Positions 46,194 through 58,860 are shown, numbered from the stretch's first letter. The stretch: DNA of 64,000 nucleotides from Liquidambar formosana (GCA_039720395.1 CM077832.1:14202966-14266965), one strand, 5' to 3'. Numbers and translations: made by a program. The notes: generated by a model from the letters alone, not told the origin.

Positions 46194-46411
46194 CTGTATG
46201 CATAAAACAAATGTAAGCCATTTTCCAGACTGCTATTGTAAAAAAGGTAGAGCCTCCATGCATGTGCTGGAGTAGGCCGTAGTAATTATAAGAAGGGTTG
46301 ATTTATCTGAATTTTTTCATGATAGTGTATATACAAGTTGCTTTCTCAGCAACAAAGGCCAAACTGAAACAAGTAAGAGAAATATGACAGTTTTGAGTAT
46401 ATATATGGTAC

Positions 46412-46452
46412 CTATTAGAAGTTTCCGCTCAAATTGATCTTGGAACCAAGAC
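46412..46452 (-). pseudogene. LRK10-like A juxtamembrane microexon
   Basis: 41 bp between acceptor GTGTAACAG and donor GTACCA (minus). Read as SWFQDQFERKLLI it joins the kinase exon in phase (…LLIG then VVGFIVAC), which extends the transmembrane helix. Small exons at this place are usual in the family. Its incoming phase does not match the donor of the 50028 exon, so either another exon is missing or the gene carries a further lesion. Confidence 0.6.
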
Positions 46453-48831
46453 CTGTTACACAACCATAATACCGAATTAACTGAAAAATAAGTATTGTAA
46501 ATTAGCTTTGATCATTTAGATTGAGGGACACATTCAGAAGTATTGCCCGAAAGCATGAGTGGTTGTGTAACAGGAATAATCAATCAAGATATGCTCATGG
46601 GATGATCAATCAAAGCGTGGTTGTTACAAGGACCATGTCAACAGACTTTGTAAGAAATCAAATATGGTTCAATTTGAGGACTACCATAATTCAGTGCTCC
46701 AAATTGTGTGTGGGCCGGGGGTGTGTTGATTTTAGTTTTTAAGCCCAAAATTGGGAACCGCGGTCATCATCCCAGTGGTTCATGTCCACCAAAGAAGGAC
46801 AATCTGTTCGGTAAATTAATCACATCATACGGTACAAAATATCAAAACCATGTTTCACACACTTGGGATTCATGTGCAGATTACCTTCAAAAGCTATTCT
46901 AATAATGAAAACAATGAACAATAAAATGTTGCATTTTCCAAACATAAAGATGGCTACGAATAAGAGCTAAACAATTCAATTGATAAACAATTCAATAGAT
47001 TTCTCTTATCTTGTGTTACGTTTCTACATTTTGGTGGTCTTTTTTTGGAGTATCTCATTTTACCTGCTTGTTTTGTAGGAGAAAAGAAGAGGGGTATAAA
47101 ACTTTAATTTTTCATTGGAATGTCAACAAGAATGAGGTAAAACACTTAAAATTGGACATTCATTAACTACATTCTCAATGAAATCTTCTCACTCATTGAG
47201 CATCTTTATTCAGTTGTTGTTAAACACAAACCGAGGGAGGTAAACAACATGACTGATTGGCTAGCTTGCTAAGGATGGCGTCAGCAGATTGGTTCCTTTT
47301 GTAGTTTGGTTGTAGCCTGGCTGGCAAGGTTTTTGGATGTTGTTGCTTCAACACCCCAGATATTTATTATATGTTAATTTGAAATTACGTCAGGGTTGAA
47401 TTTTATTTGAAAAGAACATATATTATTTATGTGAAATAAGATTTATTATTCTTATACATTCATTGGGTTGGATTATTTTATTGGGCTTAGAATTTCTTAA
47501 CGGCCTTTAAAAATATTTGGGCTTGGGAAAAATATGAATTGGACCCTTTTAACGGACTTTGAGAAATTACATGAAGAATCTAGTAAGAGTAGTATACTCT
47601 CCACTACCGACTTAACATATGAATTATTTTATTATTTTATTATCTTATATAATGGGAGGCAGTGGACATTGTACTTGGAGGATTCTTGAAGCTGTATATA
47701 TATAAACTTTATAATATGATATCATATTAAAAGCTAGTGAGCCCACGTGAAGTATGGGAAGCACATCTTTGGCACTGACTTAATCCTTTATCCTATATAT
47801 ATACCCATTACTTCTGAGCAAGAGTAATATGGGAACAGGAAAAAGAAAGAAAGGTGAGCGGAAGACAGAGTACAGCAGATAAGGAGAGAAAGATAGAACA
47901 AGAAGGAGAAACCAAGAGAGTGATGGAGGGCTGTGACGTCAGCGAGCATGGATTTTGTATTTGTTTATCTGATTTACTTGCCTACGGTTGTGGTTTTTCA
48001 TTTTATTCATTCATTTTTGAGGTAGGGGGTTTAATTCTTGTTCAATAAGTGATGCTTATTTTGATATATACTTTGAAATTTAATTTGGGGTGGATGATAA
48101 ATATTGATAATGATATTATTTGATGTCATGAATTATGATGGCTGATTTATTGAAGCCAATATATTTGAGAATTGAATTGTAATTGATCGTGGGGTTATAT
48201 TTGAGATGTATGATTTGGAATTCGTATTATTTGACCTATCTATTATTTTTATGTAAATGCCTATATTGCCTGTAATGTTTGAAACATTATTTATTGTATA
48301 GAATTTAAATTTTTACTGAGCAGTTGTCACTCACCCAATATATTTTCAAATCATTGTCGTTGGAGGCACGTAGTAGAATTGAGGTCAAGATTTGGAGGGA
48401 TTATGTTCATTTATTTTATTTGTATAAGTTAATGTAAGTTTTATTTAATGAATTGAGCAATGTAAATTGATGAGTTTTGGGTTAGCCGCTTTCTGCAGTT
48501 GTACAATATTTTATAATTTCAAAGAAAATTTATTTTTGAAGAATTTTATGTTGTTATGGAACTCATAAAATTGAACGTGTTTTTATGAATCGTTACCGTT
48601 GCTGTGCTTGACTTGTAGATATGTATCCTCTGCATTTTTTTTTTTCCAGAGTTGGTGTTTTTTCTTTTCTTTTCTTTCATATGCTTAGTCTTTTGTCTCA
48701 TCTTGGGCTGTGATTGTTTCTGCTTCATTGTTTTCTCGTTTCTGTTGGAGTTGGGGTTGGGGTTGTTTTTCTCCCCTGTTCTTTTTGTATCTTCCTATTC
48801 TCTTAATAAAATTCTCGATTTGCTCATCAAA

Positions 48832-48862
<31 letters not shown>

Positions 48863-50027
48863 TAGGACATTCATTCTGTACTTCGTACTACACAAATGGC
48901 TTAATATACTACAAAAACAGTGAGGTCTAATCAGGGCATGAAAAATGATGTAGGACAAGTGACTGCATATTTCTTGAAATGGTTGGACCGTCACAAGTCA
49001 AAACGCTAATTTGACCTATTTTAAGAGATAAACCAAATTATCAGTACAAAAATGGATCTAATTTACGAACCCCCAAAATAAATAAATTGACCTTTTTTGC
49101 TCTAGTTGCATGTCTCATCCCAACAAGGGAGTGAGATTTGTGAAAGTCTTGATTTTGACTCCATGTAAATACCTATGCGTGAGTGCCTATGTGAAAGTCT
49201 TAATTTCTCACTGCATATCCCAACTATCCTCTAGTGTATAAAGACTAGCAGTTCATTTAAGACCACTAATTTGTGTCGATCATATTGAGCCACACCATAG
49301 GTTTTCTCATCACATATTCCACCTACCATGTAGTATATAAAAGATAGTGATAGATACATTTGGGACAAACGTAAGAGTTCAATTTTAGACATTTCTATAC
49401 TTTGAGTTTTTTTTCGACATCTTGACAAGAAGTTGAAGGTACTAAATTTTTACTAATTAGTACAAGATCATAAAAAAACAAAATCAAGTCCAAGATAAGT
49501 TAAATCGTGAAATAAGGTTATCATAACCTCTTGCACATGTGAGAGGCTCCCACTAATTTCAAGAAGCAATGTCTCTTAGCAAAATTGGGTCTAACTACAT
49601 TTTGTACAAGATAACTTGTATTATCTAGATATTTTTGCTAATAGTATTCCAACAAGGTGATTGGTTTAATGTCACTGTATGAGGTGTGTTGGCAGGGGTC
49701 TTGTACTGGGTGGGTTTTGGTGAGTGTTTGGGCGTACTTCTCCTTGTTGGGTGTATGGATAATTTTTGGGGGAATTACCGATTAGGTTCATCATTCCATG
49801 GAATTGCCTCAGAAGGATTGCCTCAACAAACTGACTACTGACTTTATTATAAACGACTGGAAACAAAAACAAGTTGATAGTCAAAACATCCTTACGGGGC
49901 AATACCAAGAAATGATGAACCTAATCGGTAATTCCCCCATTTTTTTATATGGGTTGTACTGATGAGTTCTTCTAATTTTAATTAAAAAAAAAATTTCTGA
50001 AAAAAAAAAAAAATGGATCTCAAATAC
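46453..50027. other. Large intron of LRK10-like A, filled with repeats
   Basis: No coding sequence seen. 47338 to about 48560 looks like an old LTR (TGTTGCTTCAACACCCCAG start, TACTGAGCAGTTGTCACTCACCC phrase). 48650-48840 looks like a LINE-type 3' tail (CTTAATAAAATTC then A-run and TA repeats to 48864). A MITE lies at 49768-49938. Confidence 0.5.
49768..49938. mobile_element. MITE with perfect 28-bp terminal inverted repeats
   Basis: 171 bp whose ends (GGGGGAATTACCGATTAGG at 49768 onward and its exact complement ending at 49938) match for 28 bp without a mismatch, so it is young. The flanks are T-rich and give no unambiguous TSD. A diverged partial copy sits at 50264-50325. Confidence 0.85.
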
Positions 50028-50254
50028 CTGTCACGTTGTACAGCTGATCGCCGCAAAAGCAGGCGAATTTGCCCAAATCCGAGTCGTATCCACACTGCCC
50101 ACCAGAATGTAGACACGCCGAACACAGGGCATCATTCCGAGCAGTATATTTCACATTGAAACCCTCCCTCAAAACTTCCCCAAGAGTCGTTTGATTGGCA
50201 GTGAGACTCTCTGCCGCCGTCGCCAGAATCCGAACAGTAACGCTCGAATGATGT
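50028..50254 (-). pseudogene. LRK10-like A ectodomain exon (WAK_assoc C-terminal region)
   Basis: Minus-strand frame encoding the cysteine-rich end of the extracellular galacturonan-binding/WAK-associated region. LGEVLREGFNVKYTARND is followed by CSACLHSGGQCGYD and FACFCGD, the C-x2-C / SGGxCGY / CxC spacing of the family. It ends at a donor, GACAG then GTATTTG (exon end 50028). Upstream it runs into a partial MITE near 50260. The signal peptide and GUB_WAK part are not found. It lies on the same strand and 3.6 kb upstream of the microexon. Confidence 0.8.
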
Positions 50255-50263
50255 GAGATATAT

Positions 50264-50325
50264 TATTGGGGAATTACCGATTAGATTCATCATTTCATGG
50301 TATTGCTCCCACAGAATTGGTTTAG
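50264..50325. mobile_element. Partial diverged MITE copy
   Basis: TTGGGGAATTACCGATTAG followed by TTCATCATTTCATGG matches the left end of the 49768 MITE. The right half is lost or unrecognisable. It sits exactly where the LRK10-like ectodomain exon loses its N-terminal continuation. Confidence 0.65.
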
Positions 50326-50411
50326 AATTGTAAAATTGGTAATGACCATCCAGGATGGGTTAACTAGAGGTGGGTGTGTGGTTAATTTTTACTTCCCCTT
50401 TCTACCCTTCT

Positions 50412-50537
50412 GCCTCTCTCTCTCTCATCCCCTTTACAGCACCCGTCCAATCTCTCTCTCTCATCCCCCTCATCACCCGTCCAATCTGCCTCTCTCTCTC
50501 TCTCCCTCATCTCTGTCAGTCTTCATATGCACAGCCC

Positions 50538-50565
<28 letters not shown>
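50412..50565. repeat. (TC)n-rich low-complexity tract
   Basis: Repeated TC runs with interspersed CATCCCC and CACCCGTCCAATC units. A (AT)n run follows at 50687-50713. Ser/Leu-rich open frames here are artefacts. Confidence 0.85.
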
Positions 50566-50568
<3 letters not shown>

Positions 50569-50681
50569 CCCTTCAAGCTCCCGCTCAAGGAAACTTAACG
50601 ACCAACATCTCACGGCGACCTCCCTCATACATCCAAACGACAGCCTCTTACCTCACCGGCGGCAAGGAATGTGATGATCTG

Positions 50682-50713
<32 letters not shown>

Positions 50714-51867
50714 GTCACGTATTGTATATTTACATATGTATATGCAATTTTATTTTCTTTAATTATTTTTGGAAAGGATGACTTTACTTTATGTTTTTGG
50801 GGCCAAGGAACACCATGGTAGTGTCAAATTTAAGAGAAAATGACCGTAGGTTGAAGTTTTAGAAATTTCAGAATTTTGGATCATGAAAACCCATAACTTT
50901 AGGCTTAAAAACGAACATGATTTTATAGGATTTTGAATGAACAATTTATATACGCAGGTAGTACTCCGCATGAGCTTCGATTCGACACTTAAATGATTGA
51001 AAACAGTTAAGAAACGAGGGAGATATTAATCATCGAAGTTGGTTCGTTGAACACACGGTGTAACCGGGTTACACAATGCAACCCGCGGGAGGTTGAAGAT
51101 GACCCATAGGACTATGATCCTGTGTGGGTGCATCCGTATACCTTATTGTGTTCTTATGCATTTAAAAGCCATACGATAATTATATGAACCCCAAATTTGA
51201 CCGTTGGACTCGTCTTGGTGGGCCCTACCATGTGAACTCTTGGTTGACCATTTTGACTAAGTTTGACTATAGTTTGACTTTTTATCCAATTTAATATTTG
51301 TTAAAAATTCTAGAAAATACTAGAAAATTCCAAAAATTTTCAAAAATTATGAAAAATTCTCAAAAATTATAAAGAGTGTTTTAAAGATTATTTTGATCAT
51401 TTTGGGGCCATAGTTCACTGTCAGAAGGCCAATAGTAATTTTTTAGTACGTTATATTTATTTTAAAATTTACCTAAATATTACGTATGCATAATTATCAG
51501 ATTTTATCGGTCCTCGGGAGGACCCTGGGGAGCATTAACGCTGTATTCGTATTGTCAGCATCTATCATGTGGATTTTGGTTGGTATTATTCGCGATTGAG
51601 ATAGAAAATGTAACTTCTCTACACTTAGTATAGTGTTATTTTATAAATGTGATTTAAAATACCTTAATTATACTGGTGGATTTTCCCAGTGTAATAAGTC
51701 CAATATCATCCACCCATGCTGATTCTTCTTTTTTATTCTTCTTTTTTTTAAACTTTAGAGTCTTCTACATGAGGCTATCAACATATATATATATATATTG
51801 ATATGAGAAACCCCTTATGAGTAAACCCTAAACCCATGCAAGAATAGTCAATAATCACTAATTACAA
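50714..51867. other. Interval without an assignable gene
   Basis: AT-rich. 51240-51285 has TTTGACTA-type repeats. 51300-51375 has repeated AAAATTCTAGAAAAT/AAAAATTCTCAAAA blocks. No family recognised. Confidence 0.4.
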
Positions 51868-53470
51868 TTTTAGGGTACCGAAATGATCTTTGGGGTAGTA
51901 AAATTTATTTCAAAAAATAATAAATAATTTTACGATGTATTAAAGGTATAAACATGTTATAATGAATTAGTAATTTTTTTTTTTAAAAAAAAAATTACAA
52001 ATGAAAAGATAGAACACATGTGTTTTGACTTTAGTGTGTACATTTTAAGTAACCAATACGTACATATTTCAAGTTCATTGTGTACATATTATATCTTCGT
52101 TTAGTACATTTAGGATCGGGACCACATTTGGGATTTTTTACATATTTTAGGGTATTTAAATGATCTTTGGGGTAGTAAAATTTATTTGAAAGAATAATAA
52201 ACAATATTACGATGTGTTAAGGGTATAAGCATATTATAATGAATTAGTAATTTATTTGAAAAAAAAAATTACAAATAAAAAGATAGAACGAATGTGTTTT
52301 AACTTCAGTGCGTACATTTTATATAACCAATGTGTACATGTTTCAAGTTCATTGCGTACATATTATATCCTCGTTTAATACTACACTTGGGGAAGGGGCC
52401 ACGTTTACGGTTTTTTTACAAATTTTAAGGTACTGAAATGATCTTTGGGGTAGTAAAATTTATTTGAAAGAATAATAAACAATTTTACTATGTATTAAAG
52501 GTATAAGCATGTTATAATGAATTAGTAACTTATTTGGAAAAAAAAAAAAAGAATATACAAATGAAAAGATAAAATAAGTTTTTTTGACTTTAATGCGTAC
52601 ATTTTAAGTAACCAATGCGTATATGTTTTAAGTTCATTGCATACATATTATATCCTCGTTTAGTACACCTAGAGTTGGGACCACGTTTAGAATTTTTTTT
52701 ACAAATTTTAGGATACTGAAATGATCTTTGAGGTAGTAAAATTTATTTGAAAGAATAATAAACAATGTTACGATGTGTTAAGGGTATAAGCATGTTATAA
52801 TGAATTAGTAATTTATTTGAAAAAAAAATTACAAATAAAAAGATAGAACGCATGTGTTTTGACTTCAATGCGTACATTTTAAGTAATCAATGCGTACATG
52901 TTTCAACTTCATTGCGTACATATTATATCCTCGTTTTGTACACTTGGGGTTGGGACCACGTTTGGGATTTTTTACACATTTTAGGATACTGAAATGATCT
53001 TTGGGGTAGTAAAATTTATTTGAAAGAATAATAAACAATGTTATGATGTATTAAGGGTATAAGTATGATATAATGAATTAGTAATTTATTTGAAAAAAAG
53101 AAAAATTTACAAATGAAAAGATAGAACGCTTATGTTTTGACTTCAGTGCGTACATTTTTAGTAACCAATGCGTACATATTTCAAGTTCTTTTTTTACACA
53201 TTTTTTTCAAATAAATTACTAATTCATTATAACATGCTTATACCCTTAACACATCGTAACATTGTTTTTATTATTCTTTCAAATAAATTTTACTATCCTA
53301 AAGATCATTTCAATACCCTAAAATGTGTAAAAAAATCCCAAACGTGGTCCTGACCCCAAGTGTACTAAACGAGGATATAATATGTATGCAATAAACTTGA
53401 AACATGTACCGCATTGGTTACTTAAAATATACGCTCTAAAATTAAAACACTTCTTCTATCTTTTCATTTG

Positions 53471-53504
<34 letters not shown>

Positions 53505-55285
53505 TATATATTTTTTTTTTTTTTTTTTTTCCAAATAAGTTACTAATTCATTATAACATGTTTATGCCCTTTACACATCATAAAATTGTTTATTATTCTT
53601 TCAAATAAATTTTATTACCCCAAAGATCATTTCAGTACCCTAAAATGTGTAAAAAGTCCCAAACGTAGTCCCGACCTCAGGTGTACTAAACGAGGATATA
53701 ATATGTACGCAATAAACTTAAAACATGTACGCATTGGTTACTTAAAATGTATGCACTGAAATCAAAACACACACGTTCTATCTTTTCATTTGTAATTTTC
53801 CTTTTTTTAAATAACTTACTAATTCATAACATGCTTATACCCTTAACACATCGTAACATTGTTTATTATTCTTTCAAATAAATTTTATTACTCCAAAGAT
53901 CATTTCAGTACCCTAAAATGTGTAAAAAATTCCAAATGTGGTCCCGACCTCAAATGTACTAAACAAGGATATAATATATACGCAATGAAATTGAAACACG
54001 TACGCATTGGTTACTTAAAATGTACGCTCTAAAGTCAAAACACTTGTTCTATCTTCTCTTTTGTATATTCTTTTGTTTTTTTCCAAATAAGTTACTAATT
54101 CATTATAACATGTTTATACCCTTAACACATCGTAAAATTGTTTATTATTCTTTCAAATAAATTTTACTACCCCAAATATCATTTCAGTACCCTAAAATGT
54201 GTAAAAAATCCCAAATGTGGTCCCGACCCCAAGTGTACTAAACGAGGATATAATATGTACGTAATGAACTTGAAACGTGTATGCATTGGTTACTTAAAAT
54301 GTACGCACTGAAATCAAAACACATGCGTTTTATCTTTTCATTTGTAATTTTTTTTTTTCAAATAAGTTACTAATTTATTATAACATGCTTATACCCTTAA
54401 CACATCATAAAATTGTTATAATTCTTTCAAATAAATTTTATTACCCCAAAGATCATTTCAGTACCCTAAAATATGTAAAAAAATCCCAAACGTGATCCCG
54501 ACTCTAAGTGTACTAACGAAGATCTAATATGTACGCAATGAATTTAAAACATGTACGCATTGGTTACTTAAAATTTACGCGCTGAAGTCAAAACACATGC
54601 GTTCTATCTTTTCATTTGTAATTTTTTTTTTCAAATAAGTTACTAATTCATTATAACATGTTTATACCCTTAACACATCGTAAAATTGTTTATGATTCTT
54701 TCAAATAAATTTTACTACCCAAAAGATCATTCAGTACCCTAAAATGTGTAAAAATCCTAAACATGGTCCCAACCCCAAGTGTACTAAACGAGGATATAAT
54801 ATGCACACAATGAACTTGAAACATGTACACATTGGCTACTTAAAATATACACACTAAAGTCAAAACACATGCATTCTATCTTTTCATTTGTAATTTTTTT
54901 TTCAAATAAATTACTAATTCATTTAAACATGTTTATACCCTTAACACATCGTAACATTATATTATTCTTTCAAATAAATTTTACTGTCCCAAAGATCATT
55001 TTAGTACCCTAAAATGTGTAAAAAAAATCCCAAACGTGGTCCCGACTCCAAGTGTACTAAACGAGGATATAATATACGCAATGAACTTGAAATATGTACG
55101 CATTGGTTACTTAAAATGTACACACTAGAGTCAAAACACGTGCGTTCTATCCTTTTATTTGTAATTTTTTTTTTTTCAAATAAATTACTAATTCATTATA
55201 ACATGTTTATACCCTTAATACATCGTAAAATTACTTATTATTTTTTCAAATAAATTTTACTACCCAAAGATCATTTCAGTACCGG
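51868..55285. repeat. Inverted tandem array of about 278-bp units
   Basis: About 4.7 direct units (51868-53190) are followed head-to-head by about 7.5 units in reverse (53195-55285). Each unit carries GGTACTGAAATGATCTTTGG, TTATAATGAATTAGTAA, three spaced GCGTACAT words and GACCACGTTTGGG. Unit starts on the plus arm are near 51874, 52150, 52430, 52712 and 52985. The turning point is about 53187-53210. A (TA)n run lies at 53471-53500. The scattered small frames have no coding meaning. Confidence 0.92.
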
Positions 55286-56475
55286 CCCTAATATGTTAGA
55301 ATATCAAATGCTATAAGTTGGTATAATTTACTTGAATGGTGCAAATCCTTCTATAATTTATACGTAGTGGTACTTAGTGGTCAAAATCGGTAGCTGTTTT
55401 CAGGCCTACATCGGTGATTGTTTGTGATTTGCAGTTTGGCGGTGAAGCCAGTGCAGTACTAGTCTTGTTAAGCCTTCTAAATTGGTTTAATTATTAATTA
55501 GTTGGAGAAGTCTACTAGACATTTCACAGGAAAGAGTAAATCGTATAAGGCGTAAACCTGAATAACTCACTGTTGAGAATGTTTCTGTGAAATGTTCACA
55601 ACATGCTAACGCCGTGAGGGGATGTTGATCCACATGCCCTGAAAATTAAATCGATACCTTCAGTATGCATTTGGCGTTATCAAGGAAAATATCTCAATTT
55701 TTATGGGTGATTTGGGATGTAAAACTAACAAATTTTCTTGATCCTTGATTTTCTTCATGGTTTGAGGATCATATGGGGTCCTTGGGTTTAGAAGCATCCT
55801 CATAGCGGGGTTGAGCAAAATCCGGTAAAAACTCCTACTCAAAAACTACACCACACTGTTCTCAATGAAAAGCTGTATTTTACGTTTGCTAGGCAAGCAG
55901 AGTACATTCCTTTCTACTCCTTTCTTTCAGTACAAGTTGGTGAGTACCTTCTTTTCTAGTTCTTGCTTTCATTACCAGTTCCATTATTGTTAATCATAGA
56001 AAATGTAATATGAATAAATTTAGGGTGAGTTTGATTCCACACTTTTTTTTTAAAATATTGGAAAGAGGTGTATCATTGGATATAATTAATTTGGAATTTA
56101 TCATCAAAAGCTTTGCAACAACCATCTGTTGCAATAAATTCAAACAATTTGTGTTACTTCCTTTGCACAAATTAGAGCTTTGTTACATAAATTTGAACAC
56201 ATGAGCCCTCACACATCCTCAAATAACTTTAGAACGAATGGACCTAAAGCTCGTTGGTCTATTTTCATGATTTTATAAATTGAAATTCTTTAGAAATATT
56301 GCATTTACAGAAGAACTTTGGAGTAAAAACCAGGTAGCAATTTAATTCTTGGTGCAGACCCATGTTGATCACTTTGTTTTTGGGGATAATCATACAAATT
56401 TTAAAATCTAATTACATATATAGAATAGTTTACCTAATGTAATCGAGCATTGGTTCCCATTTTTTTTTTTTTTTT
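55286..56475. other. Interval without an assignable gene
   Basis: No gene or element recognised. A T-run at 56461-56477 touches the end of the next pseudogene, whose 3' UTR probably lies here. Confidence 0.4.
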
Positions 56476-57601
56476 TCATCCAGAGAGAAAAGTGTTATAT
56501 GTTGTGGATGAATCTAGGGGTGACCTTGTCGGAGAAGATAGGAAAGGCTTGGGTGGAATTTGTAAGAAGTGAAGGCTTCCTTCCAACATCTCTACCACCT
56601 TGCTGATTGATGGCCGATCTGATGGATTGGTCTGAATGCACCACAAACTCACCAATATCATCTTCCTTGCTATTTCTTCTTCCTCATTAATCATAACCCC
56701 ATATGTTTTAAGATCTTCACCTACTTCGATATGTTCATATAGACTGTCTGGGAAATATTTTTCACTAGTTTGAACCTCTCCTTCTTTAGTATTTTTCTTG
56801 CCACCAACCATTTCAATAACCATCATTCCGTAGCTGTAGACATCGGATTTATGAGAGACACCTCCAAAGTTTCGACAGAATATTTCTGGAGCGATATATC
56901 CAATAGATCCTCTAACACTCAAAATCAACAGAATACTCTATTTCCTTTGGCATAGTTTGGCAAGGCCAAAATCAGATATTTTTGGGCAAAAATTTTCATC
57001 TAGAAGAATGTTTTGAGGTTTTATGTCCAAATGCAAAATCCGTGTGGTATAACCTCGGTGCAAGTACTCTAGTCCTTGAGCAATGCCAACTGCAATTTGG
57101 TACAACATTTTCCATTCTAAGTGATAGTTTGTGTTTGGAGATCCTCTGTCATGGATGAACTTATCCAGGGAACTGTTGGGCATGAATTCATAAATCAGAG
57201 CTCTTTTAGTCCCCTCGTAGCAGAAACCCAAAAGGGTGACTATTAACGTGCGAAGTTCTACTAATACTAGCAACTTCATTAATAAATTCTTCTCCATTGC
57301 CCTTAGACTCGCTTGACTTTAACCGCCACAAAACGGCCATTGATTAGCTTTCCTTTGTATACACAACCGTATCCTCCTTGCCCTAGTCTATCTATGAATG
57401 AGTTGGTCAATTTCTTGACTTCTGAATAGCTATATTGTTTAGGAGCGAAAGGTCCATAGTTACATATAATTGCATCAACATTCTGTTCATTTTCTGCTCC
57501 CTTCTTCCACAAAACCATTGCCTCATCTAATGAGCATTCTCTTCTAAGGCAGCAAATTATTACAAAAACCACTATAATGCTTGCCACACTGACTGAAATA
57601 C
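56476..57601 (-). pseudogene. LRK10-like receptor kinase B, kinase exon
   Basis: Tandem paralogue of copy A, same strand, starting after acceptor TTTGATTGTAG (57602). It has a transmembrane helix (ISVSVASIIVVFVIICC), glycine loop [36 protein letters not shown] and an intact APE. Damage: a deletion of a few bases after VAVKV (near 57310) shifts the frame, and about 2 bp missing near 57240 (after the SHVN position) shifts it back. A TAG at 56938-56940 then stops it in the activation loop where a Glu is usual. The remainder reads through to TGA at 56476. No ectodomain exon is found upstream, where a Copia LTR begins at about 57818. Confidence 0.9.
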
Positions 57602-57817
57602 CTACAATCAAAGAATGGAATTTAAGTCGTGTAACTCAGAAATAAAGAGTTAATATAAATCATCATTCCAAACAGAGATGTGAAGTCTATTTTCTTAGAT
57701 TGGCATATTCCGTGGCAAATCTGGTGTTTGTTTAGTGTCATTTGTTGATTCAAGATGTTTAAAAGCTTCTACAATTGACTCGAGTGCAGACTTCAAGGCA
57801 ATGCGACTCATACTCAT
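57602..57817. other. Intron remnant of LRK10-like B
   Basis: Non-coding stretch between the kinase exon acceptor and the Copia LTR. No microexon comparable to that of copy A was seen. Confidence 0.4.
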
Positions 57818-58785
57818 TGTTAGGTCAGGTAAGTGTCCTTAGAAGCCTGTTTTTTAATCAATTCAATTCATTTTAAATCTTGATATGTGTTTTGAATAAA
57901 GTGAAAAAGTTTTTGAAAATGATTTCAAAACATTTTAGTAATTTCAGATGCTAGGATCGATTGTAGGCATTGGAAGATCGATCCTAGGGTGTCCTGGAAA
58001 CTCAGTTTAGCTACTGTTTTCTAGGATCGATCCTAGGGTCTGGAGGATCGATCCTAGGTGCTCTAAAATGGTTTTTTCGCTTCTGTTTTCTAGGATCGAT
58101 CCTAGGGTTCTAGAGGATCGATCCTTGCTCGTAAAAAACAGTTTTTAAAATATGAAACATTACCTATTTGTCCTTATTTCGTATCCCAGTCTTTTGGGGT
58201 TTCTTAGATTTTTTAAATAGGTTTTATTTTGATAGAAAGAGGCAAGCAAGCCTCTCCCAATTAGGTTTTCAAAAGCTCATCTTCTCAAAACTTCTCTAGA
58301 GCTCTTTAACGTAGGTTTTTCTCTTTCATGCTCTAGAGACCTTCAAACCACACAATATTTTTCACATCCTTGAATGTTTGTGAGTCCGTTGCGACGGTGA
58401 TCGAGCTTGCGAGTTCGTGGAAGAAGGAATCGCTGTGAAGAGGTTGGTTGCGACCAAAGCCATGAAGACGGAGATCGATCGTATGCAGTCGTGGGAGTGA
58501 AGACTTTTGCTTAAGTCCTTTTGGTCTGTAAGTGTGTCTTGTACTCATTTAGTTCATAGTGGATTTGCTTCAACTGGACTAGGTCCTGTGGTTTTTCCCA
58601 TCTAGGGTTTTCCACGTAAAAATCTTGTGTGCATCTTTTTACATGCTTTCATACTTGCTATGCGATTGGATTAATAGTGATTATTGGTTTTTTGAGTGTT
58701 CATAATTAAAATTGGGTAAGGATTAAAGTAATACCTATTCAACCCCCCTTCTAGGTATTCTAGGATTAATTTAACCAGAATTTCA
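57818..58785 (+). mobile_element. Copia 5' LTR (tentative ends)
   Basis: Begins TGTTAGGTCAGG and ends TTTCA, two bases before a tRNA-Met primer binding site. About 968 bp. The U3 holds three roughly 69-bp units with the palindrome CTAGGATCGATCCTAG (57951-58125), followed by a weak AT-rich TATA-like TTTTAAATAGG at 58211. The other LTR is outside the window. The right end is firm because of the PBS. The left end is inferred. Confidence 0.65.
57951..58125. repeat. Palindrome array CTAGGATCGATCCTAG in the Copia U3
   Basis: Six copies of a GGATCGATCC-centred palindrome. Two are perfect 16-mers (58021-58036 and 58090-58105). They are arranged as three pairs with about 69-bp spacing, and the first pair is degenerate. 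Confidence 0.9.
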
Positions 58786-58787
58786 AT

Positions 58788-58800
58788 TGGTATCAGAGCA
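58788..58800 (+). other. Copia primer binding site (initiator tRNA-Met)
   Basis: TGGTATCAGAGCA is the standard PBS of plant Copia elements, complementary to the 3' end of initiator tRNA-Met. Confidence 0.92.
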
Positions 58801-58860
58801 AGGTTCACTCGTAAGGTTTAACAGCCTGAGTGCTAATCCTTGTTTTTGTTCTCCGATAGT

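Noticed and set aside
50297..50762. Ser/Leu-rich proteins of 125-130 codons
   Set aside because: They arise from (TC)n and (AT)n microsatellites with no domain.
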